DNA of 64,000 nucleotides. Origin: Tretioscincus oriximinensis. Its lineage: Eukaryota > Chordata > Lepidosauria > Squamata > Gymnophthalmidae. Shown here in pieces: positions 20,975 to 30,679 of the stretch. Position 1 is the stretch's first letter. The number at the start of each line of letters is the position of its first letter. Under the pieces are notes generated by a model. It saw only the letters and a program-made list of their open reading frames with translations, did no database searches and was not told the origin of the DNA. A program made the position numbers and the translations under genes. The stretch lies in the NCBI GenBank assembly GCA_022410635.1, contig JAJVDF010000434.1, forward strand, positions 767,368 through 831,367, written 5' to 3'.

Positions 20975-22545
20975 GTGAAATTGCTGAACTTCTAGCCAAA
21001 ATATTTAATCTTTCCTTAAGATCAGGCATAGTACTAGTAGATTGGAGGATAGCTAACATAACACCAATCTTGAAAAAAGATCCCGAGGTGATCCTGGAAA
21101 TTATAGACTCATCAGTTTAACATCAGTTCCAGGTAAAGTGTTGGAAACCATAATTAAGGACAAAATTACTAAGCACATGGAGGAGCACACATTGTTGAAT
21201 GAAACTCAGCATTGGCTTCTGCAAAGGTAAATCATGCCTTACTAACTTGCTAGAATTATTTGAGAGTGTTAATAGACATGTAGATAAAGGGGATCCAATT
21301 GATATTGTCTATCTAGATTTTCAGAAGGCTTTTGATAAAGTCCCTCATCAAAGGCTCCTAAAAAAGCTCCACACTCATGGTATAAGAGGACAGACTTCGT
21401 CCTGGATTGGAAACTGGCTAAAAGATAGAAAACAGAGAGTAGTAATAAATGGACAGTTCTCTGAGTGGAAAGAGGTAAGAAGTGGGGTACCACAGGGATC
21501 CGTACTGGGACCTTTGCTTTTCAATATATTCATAAACGATCTGGATGCTGAGGTAAATAGTGAAGTAGCCAAGTTCACTGACGACCCTAAACTGTTCAGG
21601 GTAGTGAAAACTGAAAATGATTGTAAGGCACTCCAGAGTGATCTATTGAAATTGGGTGAGCGGGCATCAAAGTGGCAAATGCACTTCAATTTAAGCAAAT
21701 GCAAAGTCATGTACATTGGGGCAAAGAACCCCAACTACTCCTACCACCTGATGGGAACCAAGCTTTCTGTAACCGAGCAAGAAAAGGATCTTGGGATGTT
21801 GGTGGACAATACGATTAAGATGTCAACCCAGTGTGCAGCAACACCAAAAAAGGCAAATTCCATGTTGGGGATAATTAGGAAAGGAATAAAAAACAAGTCA
21901 GCAAATGTTGTTTTACCTCTTTATAAATCTGGTGAGGCCACATTTGGAATACTGTGTTCAGTTCTGGTCACCACATCTCAAGAGGGATATTGTGGAACTA
22001 GAGAAGGTGCAGAAAAGGGCAACAAGAATGATCAAGGGTCTGGAGCACCTTCCTTATGAAGTCAGGCTACAATGTCTCTTCAATCTCGAAAGGCAACGTT
22101 CGTGAGTGTGCAAAATCATGCATGGGATGGATAGGGTAAATAGAGAAAAATGTTTTATCTATCACACAACAATAGGACCAGAGGGCAATCCTTAAAACTG
22201 ATGGGCAGAAAAGTGAGAACAAACAAAGGAAAGTGTTTTTTCACCCAGAGGGTCGTTGGCCTGTGGAATTTACTTCTTGAGGAGGAAGCTTGGATAGCTT
22301 CAAGACAGGACTAGACAGGTTTATGGACACCAAGGGTATAAATGGGTACTAGGATGGATGTCTGGATGTTGCCTCCGGGATGGAGCAACAGGCAGGACTC
22401 CCAAGATACCATTTGCAGGGAGTCATCAACAGGTGCATATTTTGCTTTCCTCTGTTCAGACTGCTCAGGTGCATCTGGTGGGCCTCTGTGTGACACAGAA
22501 TGCTGGACTAGATGGGCTGTGACGTGATCCAGTATGGTAGTTCTT
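20975..22545 (+). mobile_element. CR1-like LINE with RT domain, longest copy
   Basis: Longest copy of this family here, covering the RT palm to the 3' UTR. Before the long open stretch, 'aattatagactcatcagttt' marks RT motif 1. The element ends with 3' UTR to about 22540, where a SINE interrupts the tail. At least two frameshifts near 21190 and 21940 inactivate it. Confidence 0.85.
21199..21940 (+). pseudogene. CR1-like LINE reverse transcriptase, frameshifted
   Basis: Motifs in order: YLDFQKAFDKVPH (palm aspartate), SGVPQGSVLGPLLFNIFIND, and FTDDPKLF where the RT catalytic box normally reads F-A-D-D-T, so two positions beside the conserved DD are changed. The VTEQEKDLG motif and LGIIRKGI follow. 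The frame shifts near 21935; coding continues at 21930-22105 in another frame (VRPHLEYC...KGLEHLPYEV). Cytoplasmic RT in life; inactive here. Confidence 0.85.
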
Positions 22546-22550
22546 ATTTG

Positions 22551-22798
22551 TTTATTTATTTATTTGTACTTATATCCCGCCCTATACTCGAATGTCTCAG
22601 GGCAGCCAACCATAGGGCAGTGCACATAGCTTTTGTTGCTTTCTCCACAACAGACACCCTGTGGAGTAGGTGGGGCTGAGAGAGTGCAAAGAACTGTGAC
22701 TGGCCCAAGGTCACCCAGCTGGCTTTCATGCAGGAGTGGGGAATCGAACCTGGAAACTACCAGATGCATATTCTAACTACTACACCAAAGTGGCTCTC
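22551..22798 (-). mobile_element. Squamate (Sauria-type) tRNA SINE
   Basis: Minus strand: head 'gccactttggtgtagtagt', B-box-like 'caggttcgattccccact', body 'gggtgaccttgggccagtca', and a 3' end 'gggcgggatataagtac' with a (AAAT)n tail. It sits in the tail of the preceding LINE; 'ttcttat' on both sides may be the target duplication. Same family as 57629-57870. Confidence 0.85.
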
Positions 22799-23031
22799 TA
22801 TTCTTATAAAACAGTATGAATCAATTGGTAGCCAATCAACATTCCTAATAATGGTTGCTAACATATTGGGTGATTATGCAGTGGCTGGTACAACTAAAAC
22901 AGCAAGCATATTAGTGCTTCCCTTCTGCTGGTAATCCCACCTGGGAACTATCTTAGATCACAATAACAGTCAGAAGGGAAGTTAGGAGGTTCTGGGAACA
23001 GATTACAGGGGAACTCACGAATATATTCCAA

Positions 23032-23382
23032 GTGAACATTCCAGTGGTAAGAGAGCTCCTTATAGGAAACAAGAACATAAGACAAATAGAGAGAGAAAAT
23101 ATATATATATTCAAACAAGGGATAAGGGCAGCTCATATTCAGATTGCAAGGGGATGGAAGGAGAAAGAAAAGTGGACCCTAGAAGCCTGGTATGACTATA
23201 TGGCAGAAATTGTACTCTTTGACTTTTTAAGGGAAAGAAGGCTAAAAAGACTGGGAATTGTATCCCGTCCAGTATGGGAGGTAAGGTGGAGGGCCTTCAT
23301 TACCTACGTGATATTTCACAAGATGTATTCACCCACGGCATTTATGATTTACTGGATCCTGGATTTAAAAAGAATTACGTAA
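23032..23382 (+). pseudogene. L1 ORF2 C-terminal fragment
   Basis: 116 codons matching the last third of the fragment at 18798-19325, including QIARGWK, W-Y-D-Y-M-A-E-I-V-L-F-D-F and YSPTAFMIYWILDLK before the stop. Truncated; inactive. Confidence 0.8.
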
Positions 23383-23459
23383 AATNTAGTTGGATATCCT
23401 CAAGTAGAGGGGGGGAGGGAGGGGAGCACTAATTGGTGAGGTGGAGGGTTATTTTTATG

Positions 23460-23615
23460 GTATGACATGTATTGACTAATGGTGGGGTCCAACATATATA
23501 CGTGTGTACTTACTAGTGTGAATTTTAACATGTCATAATTTATGACATGAATGGAGTAATGGTTGGTTTCAACATATATATGTGTGTACTTACAAGTGTG
23601 AATTTTAACATGTCA
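23460..23615. repeat. Tandem duplication in L1 3' UTR
   Basis: Two units share 'tatgacatg', 'caacatatata', 'gtgtgtactta' and 'gtgtgaattttaacatgtca'. The sister L1 at 18726-19501 has only one comparable unit. Confidence 0.8.
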
Positions 23616-23667
23616 TATTTCATATATATCAATAAAGAAATTTATAAAAAAAAAAAAGTCAGAAGGG

Positions 23668-24117
23668 AGAACTCCTGGTATGTTTGAGGGTCTGGTATAT
23701 CATACTTCTGACACTACACTGTGATTGTAATTGTTTGTGCAAATGTTAAGAAACTGCAATATTCTCTGTATTAATTGATGGTTGTGCTGAAATTGTGTGC
23801 TCATTGAATTCATGGAACAACTCTGTTGGATTCAGTGGGAGACAATCCACTTCTGATTACATAGGGATAACTATAACTATGTAATATAGTTGGTTTACTG
23901 TAAGTAGAACTGGCTATTATAAAACCAGCCAATCCAGTAAAAGTGGCAATACAATGGTAAAAATACTACACAAGGGCATAGACCTAGGAAATCAATCAAG
24001 ACATTCTCAATAAAACTGTCTTGACTTTTATATCTGTCTTCAAAAAACAACAGCATACATATTTCACAGAAAACAATGGAAAAAATAGTCCTGTTTTTCT
24101 TTTATAGACCTCTAACT
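23668..24117. other. No recognised feature
   Basis: Unique-looking sequence. Confidence 0.35.
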
Positions 24118-24525
24118 TAGAATCATAGAGTTGGAAGGGACCTCCAGGGCCATCAAGTCCAACCCCCTGCTCAATGCAGGACCATCCCAGACAGATGACT
24201 GTCCAGTCTCTGTTTAAAGACTTCCAGCAAAGACGAACTCGCCATCTCCTGTGGCAAACTGTTCCACCGGTTTATTACCTTGACTGTTATAAAGTTTTTT
24301 CTGATATCTAATCTAAATCTATCCCCTTGCAGTTTCATTCCATTGTTTCTAGTCCTTCCATGTGCTAATGAGAACAGTGCTGACCCCTCTGCTCTGTGAC
24401 AGCCCTTCAGATATTTGTAGACAGCTATAAGGTCTCCTCTCAGTCTTCTCTTTTGCAGACTAAACATCCCCAGATCCTTTAACCGTTCCTCATAGGACAT
24501 GATTTCCAGACCACACCATCCTTGT
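24118..24525 (-). mobile_element. CR1 LINE 3' end with ORF2 C-terminus
   Basis: Minus strand. 3' UTR 'gggccatcaagtccaacccc' (plus-strand reading), with the coding part at 24171-24500 (MSYEERLKDLGMFSLQKRRL, RRLRGDLIAVYKYLKG, a WNSLP motif). Distinct from the more common CR1-like family in the window. Truncated. Confidence 0.85.
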
Positions 24526-24659
24526 AACTCTCTTTAAAGGCAGATCCTTAGTTTTAAAGACAGATGGGATCTATAGATCAGAACCAAATTGTGGTTGAAC
24601 TAGAATGCTATTTTTCTCAGTTAAAATAGGAATAACAGGAGTAACATCTGGAGTACAGA

Positions 24660-24850
24660 AGTTTTTATACCCTGCTTTTTCCAGAGCAGCTTACAAGGTT
24701 ATTCTTTGCCCAAAGGCTTACTTCTATACTATTTCTCCAACATGTTGCAAAAGGCTTTCGCAAAGGGCTTTCTAATAGCTGAGTTGGCTAAAGCTGTGGC
24801 CAATAGAAGGCCCTCACCCAGATCTTTGATCTGTGAACTGCAACAGTTGA
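24660..24850 (-). mobile_element. tRNA-SINE, strongly diverged
   Basis: Recognisable blocks in order: 'ttttataccctgctttt', 'agcagcttacaaggttattc', 'gcccaaaggctta', 'aatagctgagttggcta'. No intact head. Confidence 0.6.
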
Positions 24851-25130
24851 GTGAACACTGTGATATATTTCATCACATTAAGTCATTACTTCTTTGCCCA
24901 AACTACATAATTCACAGCAAGCATGTGCAGACCTGTGATGTTGGGGACACCAACTGAGAGGCATACATTTTTCTGCATTAAAGTAGTCATTGGTGCAAGC
25001 CAAATTGGCATTTCTCGCTGCTGCTTCAGTTTTTCTTTTATGAACCAGCCCTGATTTGTGTCTGCCTAGTCTAGAGGAGGCAATTTTATTAAAGAATGAA
25101 TAACTCTTTGCCACTGACATATTGGCAGCA

Positions 25131-26145
25131 ATTTCAGAGAAATATCCATGTTACTCCAGTAGAAAGTCCAGCAAAGGGGTAGTAGCGCGTAGAGACTAAC
25201 AGGAGACAAGTGGGTGGTATAAGATTTTGTTGACACGTCTACTTCTTCAGATGCTGAGGGACTAATGTCAGGGTCAGGTTTTTATGGAAAACTGTATGGG
25301 CGATGACAAAGCATATGCAAGTATGATGGGGTACGAACTCCAGGTTAGAAAAACAAGTAAATAGCAGAAACTAATCCTCTTGTGTGAAAAAAATCCCTGG
25401 GGAAACATGAGGCATTATTGATAGTAAATTAATCAAATACTTAACAGGTGTCATAAAAATGTATAATTGGCCAGAAAACCATTATCTTTATTAAGTCCTT
25501 TGTTGATGGCCTGGAACTTATGAGTGTATTCATGTTCTGCTGCTTCTCGTTCAAATCTTCCTTTGTAGTTTCTTTGTTCAAGGACTGCAGTCCTGAGGTC
25601 TGAGACAGAATGTCCTGGAAGGTTGAAATGTTCAGCAACTGGTTTCTGTGTGTTGCTGTTTCGAATATCTGATTTGTGTCCATTTATTCTCTGGCGTAGG
25701 GATTGTCCTGTTTGCCCAATGTAGAGTGTTGAGGGGCATTGTTGGCAGAAAATGGAATACACCACATTAGAAGATGAGCATGTAATATTGTGGGTGGTGT
25801 TATCAGGTCCCGTGATTACATTACCAGGATGGATATGTGAGTAGAGTTGACATCTGGGTTTGTGGCAGGGTCTAGTTCNCATTTCTCCATCTGTGTTCTG
25901 TGCTCTTTGTGTGAGTAGTTGTTTGAGGTTGGGTGGTTGTTTGTAAGCCAGCAAAGATTTACTACCAAATGCTCTTGAGAGAGCAGCATTCTTATCTAAA
26001 ATAGATTGAAGTTCATTTATTATGTATTTGAGGGGCCTAATTTGTGCGCTGTATGTGACCACTAATGGGGTTCTGGTGTTTTCTGTCCTCAATCTGTCCT
26101 GTAATAGGTTAGTTCTGGGTATCATTCTGGGTATCAAAGTTATTC
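25131..26145 (-). mobile_element. Penelope-like retroelement (Neptune-type), 5'-truncated
   Basis: Minus-strand element. Coding remnant at 25451-26137, then a 3' UTR down to 25230 and the terminal repeat (25131-25260) shared with many short copies in the window. The RT domain is lost; only the connector and GIY-YIG endonuclease remain. Confidence 0.85.
25451..26137 (-). pseudogene. Penelope GIY-YIG endonuclease fragment
   Basis: 228 codons, open apart from one N. A Cys-rich part (TRPCHKPRCQLY...ITCSSSNVVYSIFCQQC) precedes the GIY-YIG core: VYSIFC, then TLYIGQTGQSLRQRINGHK (YIG and the catalytic Arg region) and PVAEHFN (Glu). Penelope-like elements combine an RT with such a C-terminal single-strand-nicking endonuclease; here the RT part is absent. 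Open frame length suggests a fairly recent copy. It ends shortly before the terminal repeat. Confidence 0.85.
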
Positions 26146-27570
26146 TTCTTGAGTAGATGACATTTCAGGAACACCTAGATTGCATGGTTAAAGGATGAAT
26201 TTGCAGTTTGCCATATTATTAGTCACTGAGGTTAATTGTGACAATATAACTAATCTCATAACAGTTCCTAAAATATTAGTTTTCCATAGCAAATCTCAGT
26301 AGAATCAGTCATACCCTAATGGCTAGTGTGATGGCTTTGTAAGTCAAAAGAACCACATTTTAGATGGTTGAAACCACATTAGTCACTCTGTTATCTTCCC
26401 ACAGATGACATTTCAGCAATAATTATGCCATTTACCACTTAATAGATGTTGGTGCTTATGCATGACAAAGAAAAACAAATCATTTAAGTATTTATTCTGG
26501 CAAGTAACTATGGAACACCAAAAGAAAGAAATGTAAGAATATTTTACCACTTTTTATTTATTTAAAACAATTTATTTCCACTCTGAAATCTAAAAGTCTT
26601 CCAGACTAGACAGCCCTGACCTTCAGACAAGAAGAAGGGGATTGACAAAGGGAACAAAAACAAGCAGCTGACCACCACTTCCTTCAGGGATTCTACACTG
26701 CAGTAGACTGCTTGCTGCACATTACAATACTGCTTTTGAGCAGCTGGTATAAGGGTCAGTTGGTACTTGACATGAACAGATTTCTTGGTGGTGTGAAGAC
26801 CCCACATGGATGGGTACTGTCACCTCGCTTTGAATTAAAGATTAGGAGCGAATCAAATCTAAGAAGGGGAGATTCTTTCTCTCCAGTTTCACCAAAACAC
26901 AGATAAGCCATAGATGCAATCTCTGGCCTGGGAAGAGAGAAAGCTCCAAAACCCAGAGTGGAAGTTGAGACCTTCATACCTCCAAAAAACCTGTAAATAT
27001 CGGTAGTCTTCTTGTGGGTCTACAAGCTGAAAAGCCCACCTGAAAATATTATAACTTGCCAACCTAGTCAAAGAGAAGGCAAGATTTCCCAGCTATCCAT
27101 TGAAACCACCTCCCTAAAGCCACTTCTTTGGATCCAAACAAATTCAGGCAATATTGCCCAGACTTCCATGGTATCATGTCCCACTCTTTGGATTGCCATT
27201 GACGCCATCTTTCAAAACTTCAAAATTTGATCATTATTGAAATACATGCGTGATCTGCAGGCTTCATACTGAAATTACAGTGGCAATTATTGGATGATGT
27301 CTGAAAGAAATAGCTCTCTTCAGTTGAAAAATGTAATATTTGGATTGCTTAGAAAATGCTTTATCCTGAATACAGTGTTTCTGCACGGAGCACGTGGTTA
27401 TTAAGTGTGCTTAAGATAAGTTATCTTTTCAAACGTTTCCCCGTGTTATACAATATAGTTTGATTTTTAGTCTATTGCCATGATTAAAATTTAGAAAAGA
27501 TTAACTTTGGCTCAAAAAACCCTGCTCTCCCGTCTCTGCTTTTGGATATTGTTTTAATATTTTATTCTGT
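26146..27570. other. No recognised feature
   Basis: AT-rich, unique-looking putative intron DNA; no repeat family recognised. Confidence 0.4.
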
Positions 27571-27573
27571 TTT

Positions 27574-27772
27574 AATTTCAGAGAAATAGCCGTGTTAATC
27601 TAGTAGAAAGTCCAGCAAAGGAGCTAGCAGCACTTTGAGACTAACTTGAGAAAAGTGGGTGGCATAAGCTTTCGTAGACATGTCTACTTCTTCAGGTGCT
27701 GAAGTAGACGTGTCTACGAAAGCTTATACCACCCACTTTTCTCAAGTTAGTCTCAAAGTGCTGCTAGCTCCT
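27574..27772. mobile_element. Penelope terminal repeats as a palindrome
   Basis: Two inverted copies of the roughly 95-nt terminal block (minus 27574-27699, plus 27700-27772), nearly identical, sharing 'gagactaacttgagaaaagt' and its complement. No coding sequence lies between them. Confidence 0.85.
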
Positions 27773-27784
27773 CTGTTTTTAATG

Positions 27785-27840
27785 TTAACTATCCTTAGAC
27801 TAGCAGGTAAGGGGTGGTATAGAAATGAAAATAAATAAAT
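27785..27840 (+). mobile_element. L2/SINE 3' tail fragment
   Basis: Short end 'ggggtggtatagaaatgaaa' followed by 'ataaataaat', the L2-like tail. Confidence 0.5.
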
Positions 27841-27879
27841 GCGGTACGGTGCCTCCCCACTACATGTTAAAACCCGCAA

Positions 27880-28018
27880 TTCACGGAAGATGGAACCGGG
27901 AAGGGATGCCGGCTCCACCATGGGTTATTCCATCGAACTCCCCTGCAGGAAAGCGACAGAATGGTACCTCCCTGGGGTATATCACCCCACCCATCTGGGG
28001 AGGTCCCAGTCCTTTCTG
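27880..28018 (+). repeat. DIRS left inverted terminal repeat
   Basis: Begins 'ttcacggaagatggaaccgg'. From 'gaagatgga' (27886) to 'cagtcctttct' (28018) it matches the complement of 33982-34113, with few mismatches. Confidence 0.85.
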
Positions 28019-28264
28019 TCGCTTTACACTTGCAGGAGAGTTGGATTTTTTTGGGAAGAGCGGATCCCTTCCACGTGGCATCGAAGAGGCCTGGACAACC
28101 CTTCCTTGCCGGATCGGTTGGTTCCACGGCAGGGAGACGAGGAGGCTGGAGCCCCCGCTCCCCGGATTATAGGGGTTCTCTACCCCCTTCGACTTCAAAC
28201 AGAGGCTGGGCAGCCGACGTGGGGGCTTCTGGAAACCCCCCCCCCTCGGCACAACAACTGAAGC

Positions 28265-28610
28265 CGCCGCGGCAGCCTCCAGCCCCGTTCTGCAAGCCGC
28301 GGAACGGGGGACTGTAGAGGGCTCAGGCCGCCAAATTTCGATGCCGGCGACCCGGCGCAGCCCAGCAGCGCCGGCGGGAGTCGCCTCACCCCCGGACGCC
28401 ATCGCAGCAGCCTCCAGCCTCGTTCCGCAAGCCGCGGAACGGGGGACTGTAGAGGGCCCAGGCCGACATATCTCGACACCGGCGACCCGGCGCAGCCCAG
28501 CAGCGCCGGCGGGAACTCCTCACCTCCGGACGCCATCGCGGCAGCCTCCAGCCTCGTTCCGCAAGCTGCGGAACGGCGGCCTGTGGAAGGCCCAAGCCGA
28601 GTAATTTGGG
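28265..28610 (+). repeat. DIRS leader tandem repeats, about 134-bp unit
   Basis: 'gcagcctccagc' recurs at 28272, 28407 and 28541, each followed by 'cgttcygcaagcygcggaac'. About 2.5 GC-rich units lie immediately upstream of the gag-like ORF. The position suggests a promoter or leader role (inference). Confidence 0.8.
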
Positions 28611-28795
28611 CGTCCGCGAACCCAACGCGGCCCCGCAGCGAGACAGAGTTCAAATCACCCCCGGATGGAGGTTTCGGCGGCGGCCTAATACGCAGGTAAA
28701 GCCGGGGAGTGGATTTTCGGGCGGGAAGCGCCCAAAACCGCAGAGCTCCTGCGCTTGCGCAGACAACAACCGCCTGCGCAGTAGAGCCCGCGAAA

Positions 28796-30679
28796 ATGGA
28801 GGCGGGAGACCAACCACCTCCAGCCGGGCCGAGNCGAAAAGACGGCCAGGAGGCCCCGCGTCCCCGCTGGGGTAACGCACCCAAACCAGAACCCAGGCCT
28901 GCGGCCTCTTCCAAGGCCCAATCCACCTCGCGGCCGGAAGGCCCAGAGCCTGTTCCCCCCCCCCCTGCGGCTGCGGGGGCGGAACTTCAACGCCAACAGG
29001 AACAGCAGCTCTTGACTATAGAGCTACTAAAAGAACTTTCTAACTCCATGACTGTCATGATGGAGATGGTGTGCCTCCAATCTTCGGCTACAGCCGCCAC
29101 TGAAGCCCAACTTGCTGCCTTGACCAAACAACAAAAAGCTTCCGCGGCTCTGGACATTTTTAGCGCTGAGGATACTGCTTCCGAGCGAGGTAGAGCCCCA
29201 AAAAGGGTGCTCCCCTCGGATGACGAGGGCCATCCTCGCGCCAAGAAAGGCAAGTCCAAGTCCAAAACTCATCATCTGGAGGAACCAACCAAGAAGAAAA
29301 GGTCCTCATCTGCCATTCCAGAGGAGGAGGACCCTTCCAGCAGGCCCAAAAAGGCAAAGAAATCCGGTAAAGAATCCTCTGCTTCCAAGACCAGGAGGAG
29401 TACACACTCCTCTTCCAGGATAGCGGATCGGCCCTCCACTTCTCGCGCACGATCACCACCAATTTTTCCATCTACATCAAGACAATGGGGTGCCTCTGCC
29501 CCCACTTCACCATCTGCTAGTTCAGCCAGGTCCGCCTCTCCGGATCCGGCCCATTTTTCTGATGACGATGACAATGCAGATCTTCCCTCTGACTTCCTGA
29601 AAGACCAGTTGCAGGGTATCTTTTCAGAAGAGGAGGAGTTTTTGGATGACGACCAACCGCTCAAAGAGGTCCAGTCTATGGTACCTAGACTGTTCTCTTT
29701 AGAGGACTTCTCTAAACTTTTACCCAAGATGCTGGCTTCTCTGAACATGAAGCCCCTACAGCCAGAGACGGATGACCTCGCTGCGGAAAGGGAAAGCCTC
29801 CTTCTCGCGCCAGTCACCCCACAACTTTCTCCACCTTTCCCGAAATCCTTCAAACAGGACATCTTGAAGGTTTGGGAAAGCCCCTCCAGGGCCCTGAAGT
29901 TGCCTCCCATTCCGCGGAAATTCTCCACGGGAGACATGGGAGAGGCGGAGCTATGGAAAATTCCGTTGGTCGATGCCCCGATTGCCACCATGCTGTCCCA
30001 ATCGGTGGCTCCTAAACCAGGGGATACTCCCCTGAAAGACCAAGAGAAAAAAATGGAGAATTTTCTACGGAAAGAGTTTGAATTGACCTCCCTTATGACT
30101 AGATCAATGGCTCAAATTTCTCTGTTTTCTCGCACGGCTTACAAATGGGCTGACGCTTTATCCACAGCTGGCGTACTTTCTCAGCAAACCGTCCAACCCT
30201 TACGATACATCCAAAAAGTTTTGGCCTTGACCGCGGACGCGGCTTTTGACTCCATGATCCTGGGCGCTCGTACTATGGGTTATAATGTTGCCACAAGGAG
30301 AGCCTTGTGGCTCAAATTCTGGAATGCGGATGCTACGGCTAAGGCAAACCTCGCATCAGCGCCCTTTGTCGGTGATATCCTTTTTGGCGATGACGCTTTG
30401 AAGGACGTCCTTGTGGAGGCCAAGGGCAAAAAGAAGGTGATGCCTACCAAGACATCATCTACTCCATCCAGTGGCAGAGGTAGGGATAGGCGCTACCCCT
30501 CCAGCAGGAGACCTTTCGGTTACAGTAGACCCTTTTTCCCATCCAACAGGGGCTACAGACCTTATAGGGAGCCACAACAGAGACATCAGTGGCCCAGGCA
30601 ACGTCAACAACCACAACCTCGTCCTCCCGGCGGACCTCGCCGCCCTCAGGGTTACCGTCCCCTGAAAAGGGATGGTTAA
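28796..30679 (+). CDS. DIRS ORF1, gag-like nucleic-acid-binding protein
   Basis: Structural (gag-like) protein expected to package element RNA. The frame is open from an in-frame ATG at 28709, but the ATG at 28796 (gcgaaaatggagg, A at -3 and G at +4) is the better initiation context. Features: an acidic/serine-rich middle with SDDDDNAD; a long lysine-rich stretch (KKAKKSGKESSASK-like) before it; and a C-terminal Arg/Pro/Gln-rich tail (GRGRDRRYPSSRRPFGYSR), typical of RNA binding. One N at 28834 leaves a residue undefined. No zinc knuckle is seen. The stop overlaps the ATG of ORF2 by 8 nt. Confidence 0.8.
   Translation: MEAGDQPPPAGPXRKDGQEAPRPRWGNAPKPEPRPAASSKAQSTSRPEGPEPVPPPPAAAGAELQRQQEQQLLTIELLKELSNSMTVMMEMVCLQSSATAATEAQLAALTKQQKASAALDIFSAEDTASERGRAPKRVLPSDDEGHPRAKKGKSKSKTHHLEEPTKKKRSSSAIPEEEDPSSRPKKAKKSGKESSASKTRRSTHSSSRIADRPSTSRARSPPIFPSTSRQWGASAPTSPSASSARSASPDPAHFSDDDDNADLPSDFLKDQLQGIFSEEEEFLDDDQPLKEVQSMVPRLFSLEDFSKLLPKMLASLNMKPLQPETDDLAAERESLLLAPVTPQLSPPFPKSFKQDILKVWESPSRALKLPPIPRKFSTGDMGEAELWKIPLVDAPIATMLSQSVAPKPGDTPLKDQEKKMENFLRKEFELTSLMTRSMAQISLFSRTAYKWADALSTAGVLSQQTVQPLRYIQKVLALTADAAFDSMILGARTMGYNVATRRALWLKFWNADATAKANLASAPFVGDILFGDDALKDVLVEAKGKKKVMPTKTSSTPSSGRGRDRRYPSSRRPFGYSRPFFPSNRGYRPYREPQQRHQWPRQRQQPQPRPPGGPRRPQGYRPLKRDG

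Larger units (their letters stand above)
22980..23656 (+). mobile_element. L1 LINE, 5'-truncated, with target-site duplication
   Basis: Flanked by 'agtcagaaggga' (22968-22979 and from 23656), ending in poly(A) after 'caataaagaaatttat'. ORF2 C-terminus at 23032-23382 (motif QGIRAAHIQIARGWKEKEKW). The 3' UTR holds an internal tandem duplication of about 80 bp (23460-23615). Confidence 0.9.

Noticed and set aside
27881..28402. Long antisense open frames across the DIRS leader (27881-28402, 28195-28926)
   Set aside because: They follow the GC-rich tandem repeat and have no domain; the coding logic is on the plus strand.
29272..29991. 239-codon antisense frame inside the DIRS gag-like ORF
   Set aside because: Shadow of a Ser/Lys-rich plus-strand ORF; no independent motif or start context.
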